Shown piece by piece: positions 36,570-46,600 of a stretch of DNA of 64,000 nucleotides. Both the position numbers and the translations under genes were made by a program. Below the pieces are notes generated by a model, which was not told where the DNA came from, did no database searches, and saw nothing but the letters and a program-made list of their open reading frames with translations. Position 1 is the stretch's first letter; every line of letters starts with the position of its first letter. This stretch comes from an uncultured Paludibaculum sp. (GTDB taxonomy: Bacteria > Acidobacteriota > Terriglobia > Bryobacterales > Bryobacteraceae): assembly GCF_963665245.1 (NCBI RefSeq), contig NZ_OY762269.1, positions 2,734,501 through 2,798,500 of the forward strand, read 5' to 3'.

Positions 36570-37460
36570 ATGCTTCCAGGTTTTCTGACCACGCTCTTCG
36601 CTGCATTGGCGATTCTCTCCGGCGAACCATATCCGCAATCGGTCGAACCGATCCACGACGAGGCGCTACGCCTGGCAGTCCTCAAGGCGGTCTTCCCCGG
36701 GATGCGCAGTGCTGTCCTGCCTGGAGTTCGGATCGATGATTCCTGGTCACAGAATATACGGCAGGGCGCGTTGACCTTCCCCGACGCCTTGGCGGCGGAG
36801 GCCGTTTATCAGGTCGTCGGGCAGGCGAGGAACGAAGTGGAGCGGTGCGCCTCCGAGGACATGCTGGCTTCCAGGTTCTCGGTGACAAGACGTGTTCGGT
36901 TCAAGCTCTTCGGCTGGCCGACGTCAAGGCCCGGCGCGCTGCTGGCCGTGCTCCAGTACGACTTCAAGGGGGCAAAGCCTGCGATGTCGTGCCCCTCCGT
37001 AGGCCTGCTGGTCCGCCTGGACCGAACCGCCGCCCGTTGGGTGCTGCGGCAACAGTACCTGTTGGGGCCAGTCCATCATAGTTCGTTGCAGAGCATCCAA
37101 CTGCTGGACCTTACAGGGGATGGCAAGGAGGACCTGGTAGTCGAATCGGACTTCGGCGGCGCCGGGACTACTGGCAGCCGCCTTCAGATCTTTGATCTGA
37201 GCCACGGGCAGTTCGAAGAGCTGTTGCTGACGTTTTCGCGATTTGACGGTATGGACGACGGCAGTTTCACTCAGGTCCTTGATGCCGGCAGGACACTTCA
37301 AAGCCGCGGCCAACGCTTCTGCTTCCAGCGGACGGTCCTCTTTGAGCACGACAATTCCATCATTCCGCCCCGCGTGACCCAACCCTGCTACCCGCGGGGA
37401 GACGGGGTCGATGGCAGTCTGGATGACGCGGTCAAGTCAATGCTGCGACCGCTCAAATAG
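36570..37460 (+). CDS. Exported hypothetical protein
   Basis: A 296-residue protein. MLPGFLTTLFAALAILSGEP is a likely signal peptide. The rest is mixed, with one FG-GAP/EF-hand-like segment (QLLDLTGDGKEDLVVESDF, a D-x-T-x-D-x-x-x-D calcium-binding pattern) and four or more Cys residues that could form disulfides (ERCASED, AMSCPSVG, RFCFQRT, QPCYPRG). No enzymatic motif is recognised. ATG 36570 is taken as start because it begins the hydrophobic segment; the frame stays open upstream without a plausible signal. Confidence 0.6.
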   Translation: MLPGFLTTLFAALAILSGEPYPQSVEPIHDEALRLAVLKAVFPGMRSAVLPGVRIDDSWSQNIRQGALTFPDALAAEAVYQVVGQARNEVERCASEDMLASRFSVTRRVRFKLFGWPTSRPGALLAVLQYDFKGAKPAMSCPSVGLLVRLDRTAARWVLRQQYLLGPVHHSSLQSIQLLDLTGDGKEDLVVESDFGGAGTTGSRLQIFDLSHGQFEELLLTFSRFDGMDDGSFTQVLDAGRTLQSRGQRFCFQRTVLFEHDNSIIPPRVTQPCYPRGDGVDGSLDDAVKSMLRPLK

Positions 37461-37564
37461 CGAGTTCTCAAGGCCTCCACACTGGAACCTAAGTGTTCAT
37501 GGTCGCCACGTCGCCCGTGGACTCATGCGGCATCGTATGCGGTGCCGTCCTCCGTGAGGGCCAA

Positions 37565-39052
37565 TTACGCCAGCTTCAAGTTCCGCACGGCATCGCCCGC
37601 CCCGCTCAGGTTGGCCAGCATCATCTCTGAGTACTTCCTGGAAAGAATCACCCCGGGCACACCGGCTTGGAAGGCCGCCATCACCGCGTCCTTCGTACCT
37701 TGCGGGGTACTCTTGCTGTGATTCTTCGCGGTCGGAATGTCGATGTCGATGCCCGGCCAAATCTGAGTACTCGTGCCGGCCGCTCCTTCCATGGCGCGCT
37801 GCGCTTCCCTCTGAACGTAATCCGCCGATAACCCCGTAAACGGGATCTGTTCATAGCTTCGTTCGCGGCAGTTCAGCAGGCGATAGTGATAGTCGAGCGC
37901 CTCCTGCTTGGGCAGGTCGCCATACAGCGTCCCGGTGACGCTATCGATGTAGCTGGCCATCCGCTCGCCGCCGCAGTTGTGGTACATCACCATCTTGAGG
38001 AAGTCGGAACACTTCGCCAGCGGCTGCAGATCCTGCTGCGCGCGGTAGAACGGGCTGAACGAATTGTTGTGCCAGATGTGCCAGCCCACCTGCAGGTTGG
38101 GCTTGATAGAGTGCGCCTTTGCGTGCATCGCGGCGTAGATCTCCCGCAGGCCGTCATGCCAAAATTGCTCCCACGCCAGGATCTCCGGGTACCGCATCAG
38201 GGTGCGCCAGAACGTCACCTCGTAGCCATCGACGGGCCGCTTGCCCGATCGGCTGGCTCGGACGAACCGCTCCAGTTCCTTGTACCCTTCCTTCACCCGC
38301 TCGACCTTGACGTTGCCCGCCTGCCGCGCTTTCTTCTCGCAGAATTCGCAGAAACACCCGACGGAGCCGGGGTCGCTACCGCGTCCGCCATGGTTAGCGC
38401 CCAAGGCCGTACCCAGGGCCCCATGCCGTTCCGAGCCCCACATGATTCCGTCAATGTCGTAGGAACGGGTATAGTCCTCCACCAGGCCCGTGAGGAAATT
38501 CCGGTGATGCGGATTGTTCACGCACAGCCGGCGCACCTTCCGGCCGTAGAGGTCCACCTCCTGGAGTTTCTCGATGCCGGGGATGTCGTAGCGCCAGACG
38601 TCCTCGGTCCACAGGATGGTCTTCAGGCCGCGCTTCTTCGCCTTTGGCAGCACTTCACTGATGATGTCGAGGTCGCCGTGATCGGGCGCCCGGGTGTCTT
38701 CCGGTTTGATACCCGTGTCCTTGTAATACTGCGGCCGCACGGCGCCGTAGTTGCCACCGTGGAAATCGAGGTCGTGCACCTGCTTGCCGTGGTCGGGCAA
38801 AGGCTGGCTGGGCACCTGCCTTCCGGCGATGCCGCGGCCATACGTAAACGTCGCGAGGAAGAGCGTGTTGACGGCTCCACGCTCCTGCAGGATGTCCAGC
38901 ACCTGGTCGGTACCCTCATCGACGAAGGAAACGGCACCCACCTGTATCCCGATCATCTTTTTACCGGGCGCCGGCGCGGGTGCGGCGGCGGCCAATGAGG
39001 TGGCTCCTAAAGTGGAGGCCCCGGTCTTCAGAAAGTCACGTCGGTTTTGCAT
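37565..39052 (-). CDS. Tat-exported TIM-barrel/glycoside-hydrolase-like protein
   Basis: A 495-residue protein. The N terminus MQNRRDFLKTGASTLGATSL is a textbook twin-arginine signal (RRDFLK) with cleavage near AAAAPAPA. The body has the beta/alpha pattern of a TIM barrel (GLKTILWTEDVWRYDIPGIE, DGIMWGSERHGALG, NLQVGWHIWHNN, FLKMVMYHNCGGERMASYID) and acidic residues at strand ends that could be catalytic (TED, SER, D of IDIDIP). A CFCEFCEKK motif may be structural. It resembles hypothetical glycosidases (GHL-type) in Planctomycetes and Acidobacteriota; activity is not proven. ATG 39052 begins the Tat signal. Confidence 0.7.
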   Translation of the reverse strand: MQNRRDFLKTGASTLGATSLAAAAPAPAPGKKMIGIQVGAVSFVDEGTDQVLDILQERGAVNTLFLATFTYGRGIAGRQVPSQPLPDHGKQVHDLDFHGGNYGAVRPQYYKDTGIKPEDTRAPDHGDLDIISEVLPKAKKRGLKTILWTEDVWRYDIPGIEKLQEVDLYGRKVRRLCVNNPHHRNFLTGLVEDYTRSYDIDGIMWGSERHGALGTALGANHGGRGSDPGSVGCFCEFCEKKARQAGNVKVERVKEGYKELERFVRASRSGKRPVDGYEVTFWRTLMRYPEILAWEQFWHDGLREIYAAMHAKAHSIKPNLQVGWHIWHNNSFSPFYRAQQDLQPLAKCSDFLKMVMYHNCGGERMASYIDSVTGTLYGDLPKQEALDYHYRLLNCRERSYEQIPFTGLSADYVQREAQRAMEGAAGTSTQIWPGIDIDIPTAKNHSKSTPQGTKDAVMAAFQAGVPGVILSRKYSEMMLANLSGAGDAVRNLKLA

Positions 39053-39215
39053 GATTCCTCGCAGTGTCGGGCCCACGGGCGGGCTCTTCAACGATCAGAA
39101 TCTTATCACCCGCGACCTTGGCCAATCGGCACAGGCGGGTCTCTGGCTTGTGTGGTGGTACAGAGGCGCTCCATCCTCAAGGACATCCGCGCCGACCGAC
39201 CGTGAGCAGCAGGTG

Positions 39216-39365
39216 ATGCAGGTGCGCGATCGGGAGACGTGGATCACCGGCATGCCCGAGTACGTCCAGCAGCGGTTCACCGCAACACTCTTCGCGATGT
39301 TCTCCGTTCTGGCGATCCTCCTGGCCGGGGTGATGGTGCTGTTGATAGTGGCGGCCTGCACAGCT
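39216..39365 (+). pseudogene. Remnant of an ADOP/MacB-type permease
   Basis: The plus-strand frame reads MQVRDRETWITGMPEYVQQR followed by FTATLFAMFSVLAILLAGV, which is the segment before the last FtsX helices in acidobacterial ADOP permeases. After this point the expected SYTVAQRT...GIRMALGA block is missing and the frame continues into unrelated sequence; no upstream domains exist either. It is therefore a short gene relic. The flanks (39053-39215 and 39366-39512) hold nothing else I can support. Confidence 0.45.
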
Positions 39366-39512
39366 ACTCAAAGGCGATGGCGAGTCTTTCGGAACACTCA
39401 CGAAGTTGAGCAAGCGGAGCCGTCCGACAAACGACGAGGCGATCGGTTTGCCGTACAGCCTTGCCGCCCGAGGCGGGACTGCCACCTGTCGAGTCCCGCC
39501 TTACAACTGACA

Positions 39513-39713
39513 TCATCCAGCGCTCGGTGTCCTGTTTCGACAGGCCTTCCGGCCGGCAAGGCGGTAGGCTACAGGCAACAGGCAAATGATCGCCGCCGCA
39601 ACGTAGAATGCGGTAGCGGGCACTGTCACGTAGGCATGATAGTAGGCGAACGCTGTCATTGCGAAGGCCGTGCAGAGAGCGGTGATGATATTCGAATTGA
39701 ATCGTCTGGGCAT
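39513..39713 (-). CDS. Small two-helix membrane protein
   Basis: A 66-residue protein, MPRRFNSNIITALCTAFAMT onward, with two hydrophobic helices and a basic C terminus (RLAGRKACRNR). GAGGG stands about six bases before ATG 39713. No family is recognised; it could be a small regulator or spurious. Confidence 0.4.
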   Translation of the reverse strand: MPRRFNSNIITALCTAFAMTAFAYYHAYVTVPATAFYVAAAIICLLPVAYRLAGRKACRNRTPSAG

Positions 39714-39790
39714 GTTTCCCTCAGAGAAGTTGGATCGCACTGCCGAGGTCGTCAGGCGTCATGGATCCAGTCGGGCGAAGCCCCCGAATC

Positions 39791-40384
39791 TTACATTTCG
39801 CCGACGACTAATTTCAGCTTGCGGCTGAGGTCCTGCACCTGGGTGCGCCGCGCATGTTCCAACAGGATGCCGGCCACCATCATGGCGAGGATGGCTGCAA
39901 CACCGGCAGCCGTCTGAACGGCATGAAGTCGCGGGACGGCGCCAATTGCCAACGGCGAGGTGCTGATGCCGGCCAACCTAGTCACCAGGTAGACGATGAT
40001 TGCCCCAATCGGAGCGCCCAGGTAAAGGGATCGCGCGAGCAAGAGATCGCGCTTCGCACGCACAATCATATTTTTCAAGAGGCTGACCATATCCAACGTC
40101 AACGGGTTGACCGGTGCGCAGTGCGTGCGACGGTGGTAGATAAGGCCAAGCGCCAGGCCGAGAGTCCACAGAGTGCTCAGGATTCCGTGTGATCTGAGAC
40201 GCCCGGTCGCTTCTTCAAAGACAAGAAGAAGGTCAAAGCCGAGAAGAATCGCCATGATGGTCCGATTGAGCCGCTGATGCAATTGCTTCAGGCGCTCCAA
40301 GTCCCGCAGCAGATGGCTGGTATCGGGTGCTGGCGTGGTCTGCCAAAGTGCAATCAAGGGATCCCGTGGAGGTTGAGGCGTCAT
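39791..40384 (-). CDS. Membrane protein coupled to an ECF sigma factor (putative anti-sigma)
   Basis: A 197-residue protein with a cytoplasmic N terminus (PRDPLIALWQTTPAPDTSHL, LERLKQLHQRLNR) and four hydrophobic helices (TIMAILLGFDLLLVF, LWTLGLALGLIYH, LYLGAPIGAIIVYLVTRL, AAGVAAILAMMVAGILL). Its ATG overlaps the sigma-factor stop as ATGA, so it is co-translated with it. No zinc-binding anti-sigma (H-x-x-x-C-x-x-C) motif is present, so an anti-sigma role rests only on gene order and topology, as for other such ECF partners in Acidobacteriota. Confidence 0.65.
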   Translation of the reverse strand: MTPQPPRDPLIALWQTTPAPDTSHLLRDLERLKQLHQRLNRTIMAILLGFDLLLVFEEATGRLRSHGILSTLWTLGLALGLIYHRRTHCAPVNPLTLDMVSLLKNMIVRAKRDLLLARSLYLGAPIGAIIVYLVTRLAGISTSPLAIGAVPRLHAVQTAAGVAAILAMMVAGILLEHARRTQVQDLSRKLKLVVGEM

Positions 40385-40866
40385 ATCAGATCTCCCAGGC
40401 TGAGTCTTATGGCCGATTTGGCACGATGGAGCCGGACCGAGACATTGCTTTCGCTGATTCCCAGGACAAAGGCTATGTCCCTTATTGGCATCTCCTCGAG
40501 GTAGAGAGTTGCCACCGCCTTGAGACTGTCCGGCAGTCCCCTTACCGCTTCAAGGAGCCGGTCTACGCGCGCTGCCTGTGTCATCGCCTCGTGAACAGGC
40601 GCGGCCGGATCAGGGAATGTGTCCGTGAGGGCTTGCGCCGGCCGTGCGATGGCGCGGCGGACATGGGTGACGCACACATTCTGCGCGATTCGAGCTATGT
40701 ATCCTTTGATGGTGGCCTCGTTCTTTAGAAGAGGCAAGGCCCGCCAGACAGCGAACCAGATGTCCTGCATGAGATCTTCGATCCGGGCGGGATCGCGTTC
40801 GTAAACGGAAGCGATGCGCTGCACCATTGCGGCATGGTCGTCGATAATCTCACGAAACTCAGCCAT
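40381..40866 (-). CDS. RNA polymerase ECF-type sigma factor
   Basis: A 161-residue sigma factor. Region 2 is visible as MVQRIASVYERDPARIEDLM followed by QDIWFAVWRALP and IKGYIARIAQNVCVTHVRR. A linker leads to region 4 (LLEAVRGLPDSLKAVATLYL, EEMPIRDIAFVLGISESNVS, VRLHRAKSAIRLSL), which recognises the -35 element. The length is typical for ECF sigma factors. It is co-transcribed with the downstream membrane protein. The signal is unknown. Confidence 0.9.
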   Translation of the reverse strand: MAEFREIIDDHAAMVQRIASVYERDPARIEDLMQDIWFAVWRALPLLKNEATIKGYIARIAQNVCVTHVRRAIARPAQALTDTFPDPAAPVHEAMTQAARVDRLLEAVRGLPDSLKAVATLYLEEMPIRDIAFVLGISESNVSVRLHRAKSAIRLSLGDLI

Positions 40867-41256
40867 ACCGCCCAGAGTCCACTGTCATTCCGGAGTGCAT
40901 CTGAATCATAGTCGCTGACAATGGCAGGATCTTACAAAACTACTCCAAATGTGGGTGGCCTGAGGTGCTCGTTTCTGGGCTCCTTCGGTGTCTATAGTGC
41001 AGACTCTGTAGCGTTTGCCTTGGGGTCGGCGGCGTTTGTTGGCGGGCGCAGCGGAGTCGGTTTGCTAATGAACTCAGTGCTCGGTCAGTGGTCTAGCTTG
41101 CGCGAGACTTGGATTCGTGTCCGCGATGAGCGTCTGCTATAGCGGCGCCACAAAGGCGACCTGTTTGACGATGGGGAAACTACGAACGGCCTTCTGGGCG
41201 GAGTCACGTAGATCGCCTGTCCACCTGTCGACCTGCGTTACCCTGGACACGACACC
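40867..41256. other. Intergenic region
   Basis: This 390-base divergent region lies between the sigma-factor gene and the deaminase gene. A 73-codon plus frame (40921-41142) has no ribosome-binding site or motif. Nothing further is supported. Confidence 0.5.
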
Positions 41257-42735
41257 ATGCTGCGGCCACAGCCCCGAGCTGCTTCCATCACCCACGCCTT
41301 TGTCTCAGCCTGCCCCGGCCGGCCCCTCCGCACGGCCACGATCCCCCGACTCCTCGTCGCCCTCCTCCTAGCCTCAACGGTCATCCACGCCGCCGACCCC
41401 TCCCCCTTCGAGCCGCAGTGGCAGCACCTCAAATCAACCCTCTCCAACGAAGACCTCTACCGCGTCATGTGGGCGCTCCCCAAGGGCGGAGACATCCACA
41501 ACCACCACGAATACTCCGTCCCCATGTCCTTCTGGCTCGACAGGGCGGCCCGGCACGCCTATTCCACTCGCGCCAAAATCGGGAACTGCGGCGAATCCGA
41601 GCCCTTGCAGTGGCTCACCCTCCGCCAGGACTCCGTCCGCAAACTGCCGGCCTGCCAGCAACGCGACTTCACCCCGGTCTCTTCGCTCACCCAACCCCAA
41701 CGCCAAGCCTGGCTCTCCGCTCTCACTCTGGATCAGAACGAATCGAAAGACGAATTCTTCGAACGCATCGTGCGCCGCCTGGGCGAACTGGAGCGCGATC
41801 CTCAACTGATGGGCGACTCGCTCGTCCTCGCCCAAAAGCAACTCCAAGCTGAGAATGGGATCTACCTCGAAACGCAGTTCGACACCAGGGGATTCGCCGG
41901 CCTCACTGAAGACCAGGGGACCGCGTCCATCCGCCAACGGCTGGCCACGCCCGAATCGGTGAACACCAAGGTGGCGGTACGCATGCAGGTTTCCACCCTG
42001 CGGTTCCGGTCCGACGCGGAAGACGACCTCAAGGACGGCTTCGCCTTTGTCCACCGCAATCGCGATCTGTGGGTGGGTGTAAACCTGGTGGGCCGCGAGG
42101 ACAACCCCGACGGCCGCCCCACCCGGTTCGCCTCGTTGTTGCGCGACCTGCGCCGCAAGTACCCCGATGTCCACTTGAGCCTCCACGCCGGGGAGAGCAG
42201 CGAAGCCGATACGCACGTCGCCGACACCCTCGCCATGGGGGCGGAGCGCATCGGCCACGGCACCAACGCCTTTCGCGATCCCAATGCCATGCGGCTCCTG
42301 CGCGGTGGGCGCCATTTGATCGAGGTCAGCCTGACGAGCAACCTCGTGCTCGGCTACGTCCCCGACCTCAGCCGCCACCCCTTCCCGAAATACCTTCGTC
42401 AAGGCATCCCCGTCTGCCTGAACACCGACGACCGTGGTGTCATGAACTCGAACCTCACCGACGAATACTTCGCGGCGGTCTCGCTCTTCGATCTGAGTTG
42501 GGCCGAGGTGGTCCAGATCGGCCGTTGGAGCCTGGAGTACTCATTTGCGGAAGCCCCGCTGAAGAGGGAACTCATGGCCCGCTACGCCGGCAATGTCGCG
42601 GCCTTCGAGAAAGCCTACTCCGCTGCCGATTGGCGGCGCAGCCTATCCCAGGTGAAGCCGCGGCCCTCGGGCCTCACGCAGCGCATTCTGAAGCTGCGGA
42701 CGAGCCCGGCAAGCCGCGCTTCCGCTGGCAGGTAA
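41257..42735 (+). CDS. Exported adenosine deaminase-like amidohydrolase
   Basis: A 492-residue protein of the ADGF/adenosine-deaminase branch. An N-terminal extension with a hydrophobic signal (IPRLLVALLLASTVIHAADP) precedes the TIM barrel. Zinc and catalytic residues are present: H81 and H83 in KGGDIHNHHEYS, HAGES near residue 310, ERIGHGTNAF, the SLTSNLVLG loop and the metal/catalytic Asp pair in CLNTDDRGVMNS. It would hydrolyse adenosine or a related nucleoside outside the cytoplasm, possibly for purine scavenging. ATG 41257 gives a rather long pre-signal segment, and a later non-ATG start is possible. No ribosome-binding site is clear. Confidence 0.85.
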   Translation: MLRPQPRAASITHAFVSACPGRPLRTATIPRLLVALLLASTVIHAADPSPFEPQWQHLKSTLSNEDLYRVMWALPKGGDIHNHHEYSVPMSFWLDRAARHAYSTRAKIGNCGESEPLQWLTLRQDSVRKLPACQQRDFTPVSSLTQPQRQAWLSALTLDQNESKDEFFERIVRRLGELERDPQLMGDSLVLAQKQLQAENGIYLETQFDTRGFAGLTEDQGTASIRQRLATPESVNTKVAVRMQVSTLRFRSDAEDDLKDGFAFVHRNRDLWVGVNLVGREDNPDGRPTRFASLLRDLRRKYPDVHLSLHAGESSEADTHVADTLAMGAERIGHGTNAFRDPNAMRLLRGGRHLIEVSLTSNLVLGYVPDLSRHPFPKYLRQGIPVCLNTDDRGVMNSNLTDEYFAAVSLFDLSWAEVVQIGRWSLEYSFAEAPLKRELMARYAGNVAAFEKAYSAADWRRSLSQVKPRPSGLTQRILKLRTSPASRASAGR

Positions 42736-42836
42736 CTCACGGGAAGACAAGCCGCCCACGTGAGCCGGCAGCGGAGGAGCGCGGGCAGTGAAACACGGAT
42801 ACGGCGATCTGACCCGGCCGCCTCGGCTGGGACTGG

Positions 42837-43499
42837 TTACTCTTTGGCCGCTACCAGGCCCGATGTCTCCATCGACTCCTTCAGGCGGGCTCTTCGGTTC
42901 TGAAGCTCTTCATGGATTCTCCTTGCCTGGGCCGCGGAAAATGGGACGCGATGGCGCAGCATCATCCGGAAATCCTGCCCGCCCCAATCTTTCAGCATGA
43001 TGCCGAAAGTCGCATGATCCCGCCCCAGCAGCCAGTGTCCAATTTCGTGCACGGCCACATGGGCCATGAGTTGGCCCAATTCAAGCCTTAATTGCTCCGC
43101 AAGTTTCTGGATCTCCGTGACATGGATGGCGGTGTGATTGCTCCCCATCACCATCAACCCGAGTGGTGAGTGATTCTTGGCGAAATAGGAGGGTTTGTCC
43201 GCCACGATATTGATCAGAACTTGGGGGATCCCGGCCATTGCCTGATCCGTGGGGCGCCGGACGCCGGCCTCTTTGGGGCTCCGCCAGACCCATTCCATAC
43301 GGATTCCGGTGGAACTGAGCAGGTGATCCATGGTCGAGCGCATCTGCTGCACGGCGCAGCGCGGCGTGCCCGCATAGTCGGTAACAATGACGATCAGGGT
43401 TTCAGAGCCGGCGCTGTATTGCTCTGCGATTGCTGTCGAGGCCGCCGGCGCAGCCAGCGCGAACGCCATGATCCAACCTGAACAGGATTGCTTTGTCAT
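42837..43499 (-). CDS. Exported HExxH metzincin-like protein
   Basis: A 220-residue protein with a signal peptide (CSGWIMAFALAAPAASTAIA) and the zinc motif VHEIGHWLLGRDH (H151-E-x-x-H155, third ligand probably D161 or H162), close to the metzincin pattern although the Gly is shifted by one. It also has IAVSVTD-like strands before it (SETLIVIVTDYAGTPRCAVQ). The family is a frequent acidobacterial secreted type; the substrate is unknown. ATG 43499 begins the signal peptide. Confidence 0.7.
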   Translation of the reverse strand: MTKQSCSGWIMAFALAAPAASTAIAEQYSAGSETLIVIVTDYAGTPRCAVQQMRSTMDHLLSSTGIRMEWVWRSPKEAGVRRPTDQAMAGIPQVLINIVADKPSYFAKNHSPLGLMVMGSNHTAIHVTEIQKLAEQLRLELGQLMAHVAVHEIGHWLLGRDHATFGIMLKDWGGQDFRMMLRHRVPFSAAQARRIHEELQNRRARLKESMETSGLVAAKE

Positions 43500-43644
43500 G
43501 GCCCGAGCGTGGGCCGGTGTCCCCCCCAATTCGATGCAGCCTGTCTTGCACGCATCCTACATGGAGGCAACAAGGTAGTCTGTTGATAATAAATGAATAA
43601 GCTATTAGGCTCCAAAAATCTGTGATAATCTTGACCAGACCAAT

Positions 43645-46600
43645 ATGGCCTGCACCGGTGTGGTCCGGTTTGGCGCGTTCGAATTCGACACCACTTTGGG
43701 TGAACTGCGGAAAGGGAAAACCCGGATCCGCGTGCCTGATCAATCCCTCGCCGTTCTTGCCCTGCTACTGGAGCGGCCCGGCGAGGTAGTCCTCCGCGAA
43801 GAGATCCAGGCACGGCTCTGGCCGCATGGCACCGTGGTGGAGTTCGAGCATAGCGTCAATTCCGCCGTGAAACGGTTACGCGACGCTCTGTCGGATACCG
43901 CCAACGCGCCGCGCTACATCGAGACTCTGCCGCGTCGCGGCTTTCGGTTTCTCGGGAAGCTGGACGAGCCAGCCATGCCGTCGGCCGCGGATCCGGACCA
44001 GGGTACGGTCCTCTCGCACTATAGGGTCCTCGCGCCGGTCGGCCGCGGCGCGATGGGTGTCGTCTACAGGGCCGAGGATCTGACCCTGGGCCGGCCGGTG
44101 GCGTTGAAGTTCCTGCCCGAGGAGCTGGCGGCAGACCCTGTCTCCCTCGCCCGGCTTCGGCGCGAAGCCCGCATGATCGGCGCTCTGAATCACCCTTGCA
44201 TCTGTACGCTCTATGAACTGGGTGAGGCCGCGGGCCGGGTGTTTCTGGCCATGGAGTATCTGGAAGGTGAGTCGCTGCGGCAGCGGTTGAGCCGCGGCCG
44301 GCCGGCGGAAGGTGAGTTCCTTCACACGGCCCAACAGGTGGCCTCCGGTCTGGCGGCCGCTCATGCCAAAGGAATCGTTCACCGCGACATCAAACCGGAG
44401 AACCTCTTTCTCACTCACGATGGACACGTCAAGATTCTGGACTTCGGCTTGGCGAAGTTGGTGCGCCAACCCACCGCCGGCGGGGACCCCAGCGCCGAGA
44501 GCCTGGCGGGCGCCAGCTCCCCCGGAGTGGCAATCGGCACGGTGGCCTATATGTCACCCGAACAGGTGTGTGGGGCTACCGTGGATCACCGCTCGGATAT
44601 CTTCAGTTTCGGTTGCGTGCTGTATGAGCTGTTGAGTGGGCGAAGTCCCTTCCTGGGTGCAACGGCCGGCACAATCATGAATGCCATCCTGCAGGACCAG
44701 CCGCCCGCCCTGGCCGCGGTCAAGCCTGAGCTGGCTGGCATCGTAGGCCATTGTCTGGAGAAGGATCCTGGTGCGCGATTTCAATCGGTGGATGACCTTT
44801 TGCTCGATCTTCAGGCTCAATCACAGACGGCGGCCCACGATGAGGAGAGGGCCGGCCCTGGCCGGCGGTGGAAGATTCCGCTGGTCAGTTTGGTATCGGT
44901 TGCCGTGCTTGCGCTCGCCGTCGCCGTTGCGTTGTGGTGGGCGCCCCCGGCTCCGCCGCTGAAGCCGTCGCAACGATTCACCATCAACCTCCCGGCCGAC
45001 GCCCCTCTTGCGCCGTCGGGTGTGATCTGGCCATCCAGCGACTGTCCCGCCCTGGCCCTGTCCCCGGACGGCACCCAATTGGCCTACGTGGCCCTGATGG
45101 ACAGTGGCACTCGCATCTGCCTCCGGGATATGACGACGGGCAAAGTCACGCCATTGCCGGGAACGGAAGGGGCGCACACGCCCTTCTTCTCGCCGAAGGG
45201 CGACTCGCTGGGTTTCTTCGCGGAAGGCAAGCTGAAGCGAACCTCCGTGAATGGCGGAGCTCCATATACCCTCACCGACGCGCCCAACCCCTGGGGCGCC
45301 GTTTGGGGCACCGATGACACCATCTTTTTCAGCCGGTATCAGGGCGAGGGCATCAAGAAGATCGCCGTCGATGGGGGCCCTGTTCAAGTTGTCACCGGCG
45401 GTCAGGTGTCGATGCCGGAGCCTCTCAACGGCGGGCGAACTCTCATGGTCACCTCCGGCCTGAGGACGATGCTGGTTGAGCCAGGGAAGAAGCCAAGGCA
45501 GGTGATCGACGGATTTGGCGCTCGCTACGTGCCAACGGGCCATGTGCTCTATGCGGTCGACGGCGGCCTGATGGCGGCCCCATTTCATCAGGCAAAAGGA
45601 GAACGGATGGGGCCCTCCGTGCTACTGGCTGACGACCTTCGGACAGCCTCTTACGGCGTGGCCCAGTTCACCTTCTCAATGGACGGCACGCTGGTTTACG
45701 CCCCGGGCCGGCCACAACTGATGAGTTCCTTTGTATGGGTCGAGCGCAATGGCACCAGGCAGCCCCTGGCTCTGCCCGAGGCGATCCACCACGCTTTCAA
45801 CCTGTCGCCGGACGGCCGCTATCTTGCCTTCACCGTCGCGAATGGGCCGTCTCCGGGCGACGTGACCATCTGGATCCGCGACTTGCAGCGAAATGAGACG
45901 TTCCGCCTAACTCCTCGTGACCCCGACGGGCGGCCTCAGGTAAACAACTATCCCCGCTGGACACCCGACGGCAGGCACCTCGTCTTTTTCGGGAACATTG
46001 AGGGTAGGCCACGGCTGCTCTGGACCACCGTTGGGAGTAGCGCTCCGCCGGACGTGCTTTGGTCCGCCGGCACCACCGGCCCCTTCTATCTGTGTCCCAT
46101 GTCATTCTCTGCCGACGCATCGGCGATGGTGGCTTTCGGAACCGCGGCCGAAAGCAGCTACGACATCTACCTGATCCCGATGGGCGCGAACAACCGGCCG
46201 CTCGTGAACCAGCGCAGCCTGCTTCTGGGTAAGCCCTTCGGCGAGGTCTTCGGGCAGGTTTCTCCGGATGGACACTGGCTGGCATATGCCTCCGATGAAT
46301 CGGGCAGATATGAGGTATATGTGACCTCCTTCCCCAAGCCAGGCGCGATCCATCAGATCAGCAAGCGGGGAGGGACTGAACCCATCTGGAATCCAAGTGC
46401 GCCCGAGATCGTGTACATGCAAAGAAGAATCATGTACTCAGCGAAGGTGACACTCGGTCCTGAGTTCCGCTCGGAGCCGCCCGAGCGTCTCTTCGATGGC
46501 CCATTCCCTAACATTCCAGGATTTGGCTATGACATCTCCAACGATGGGCGTCGCTTCCTGATGCTCGAGAACCCAAGTCTGTTGGAGCCAACCCGAACGC

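Noticed and set aside
40921..41142. A 73-codon plus-strand frame in the sigma/deaminase intergenic region
   Set aside because: No ribosome-binding site, motif or signal is seen.
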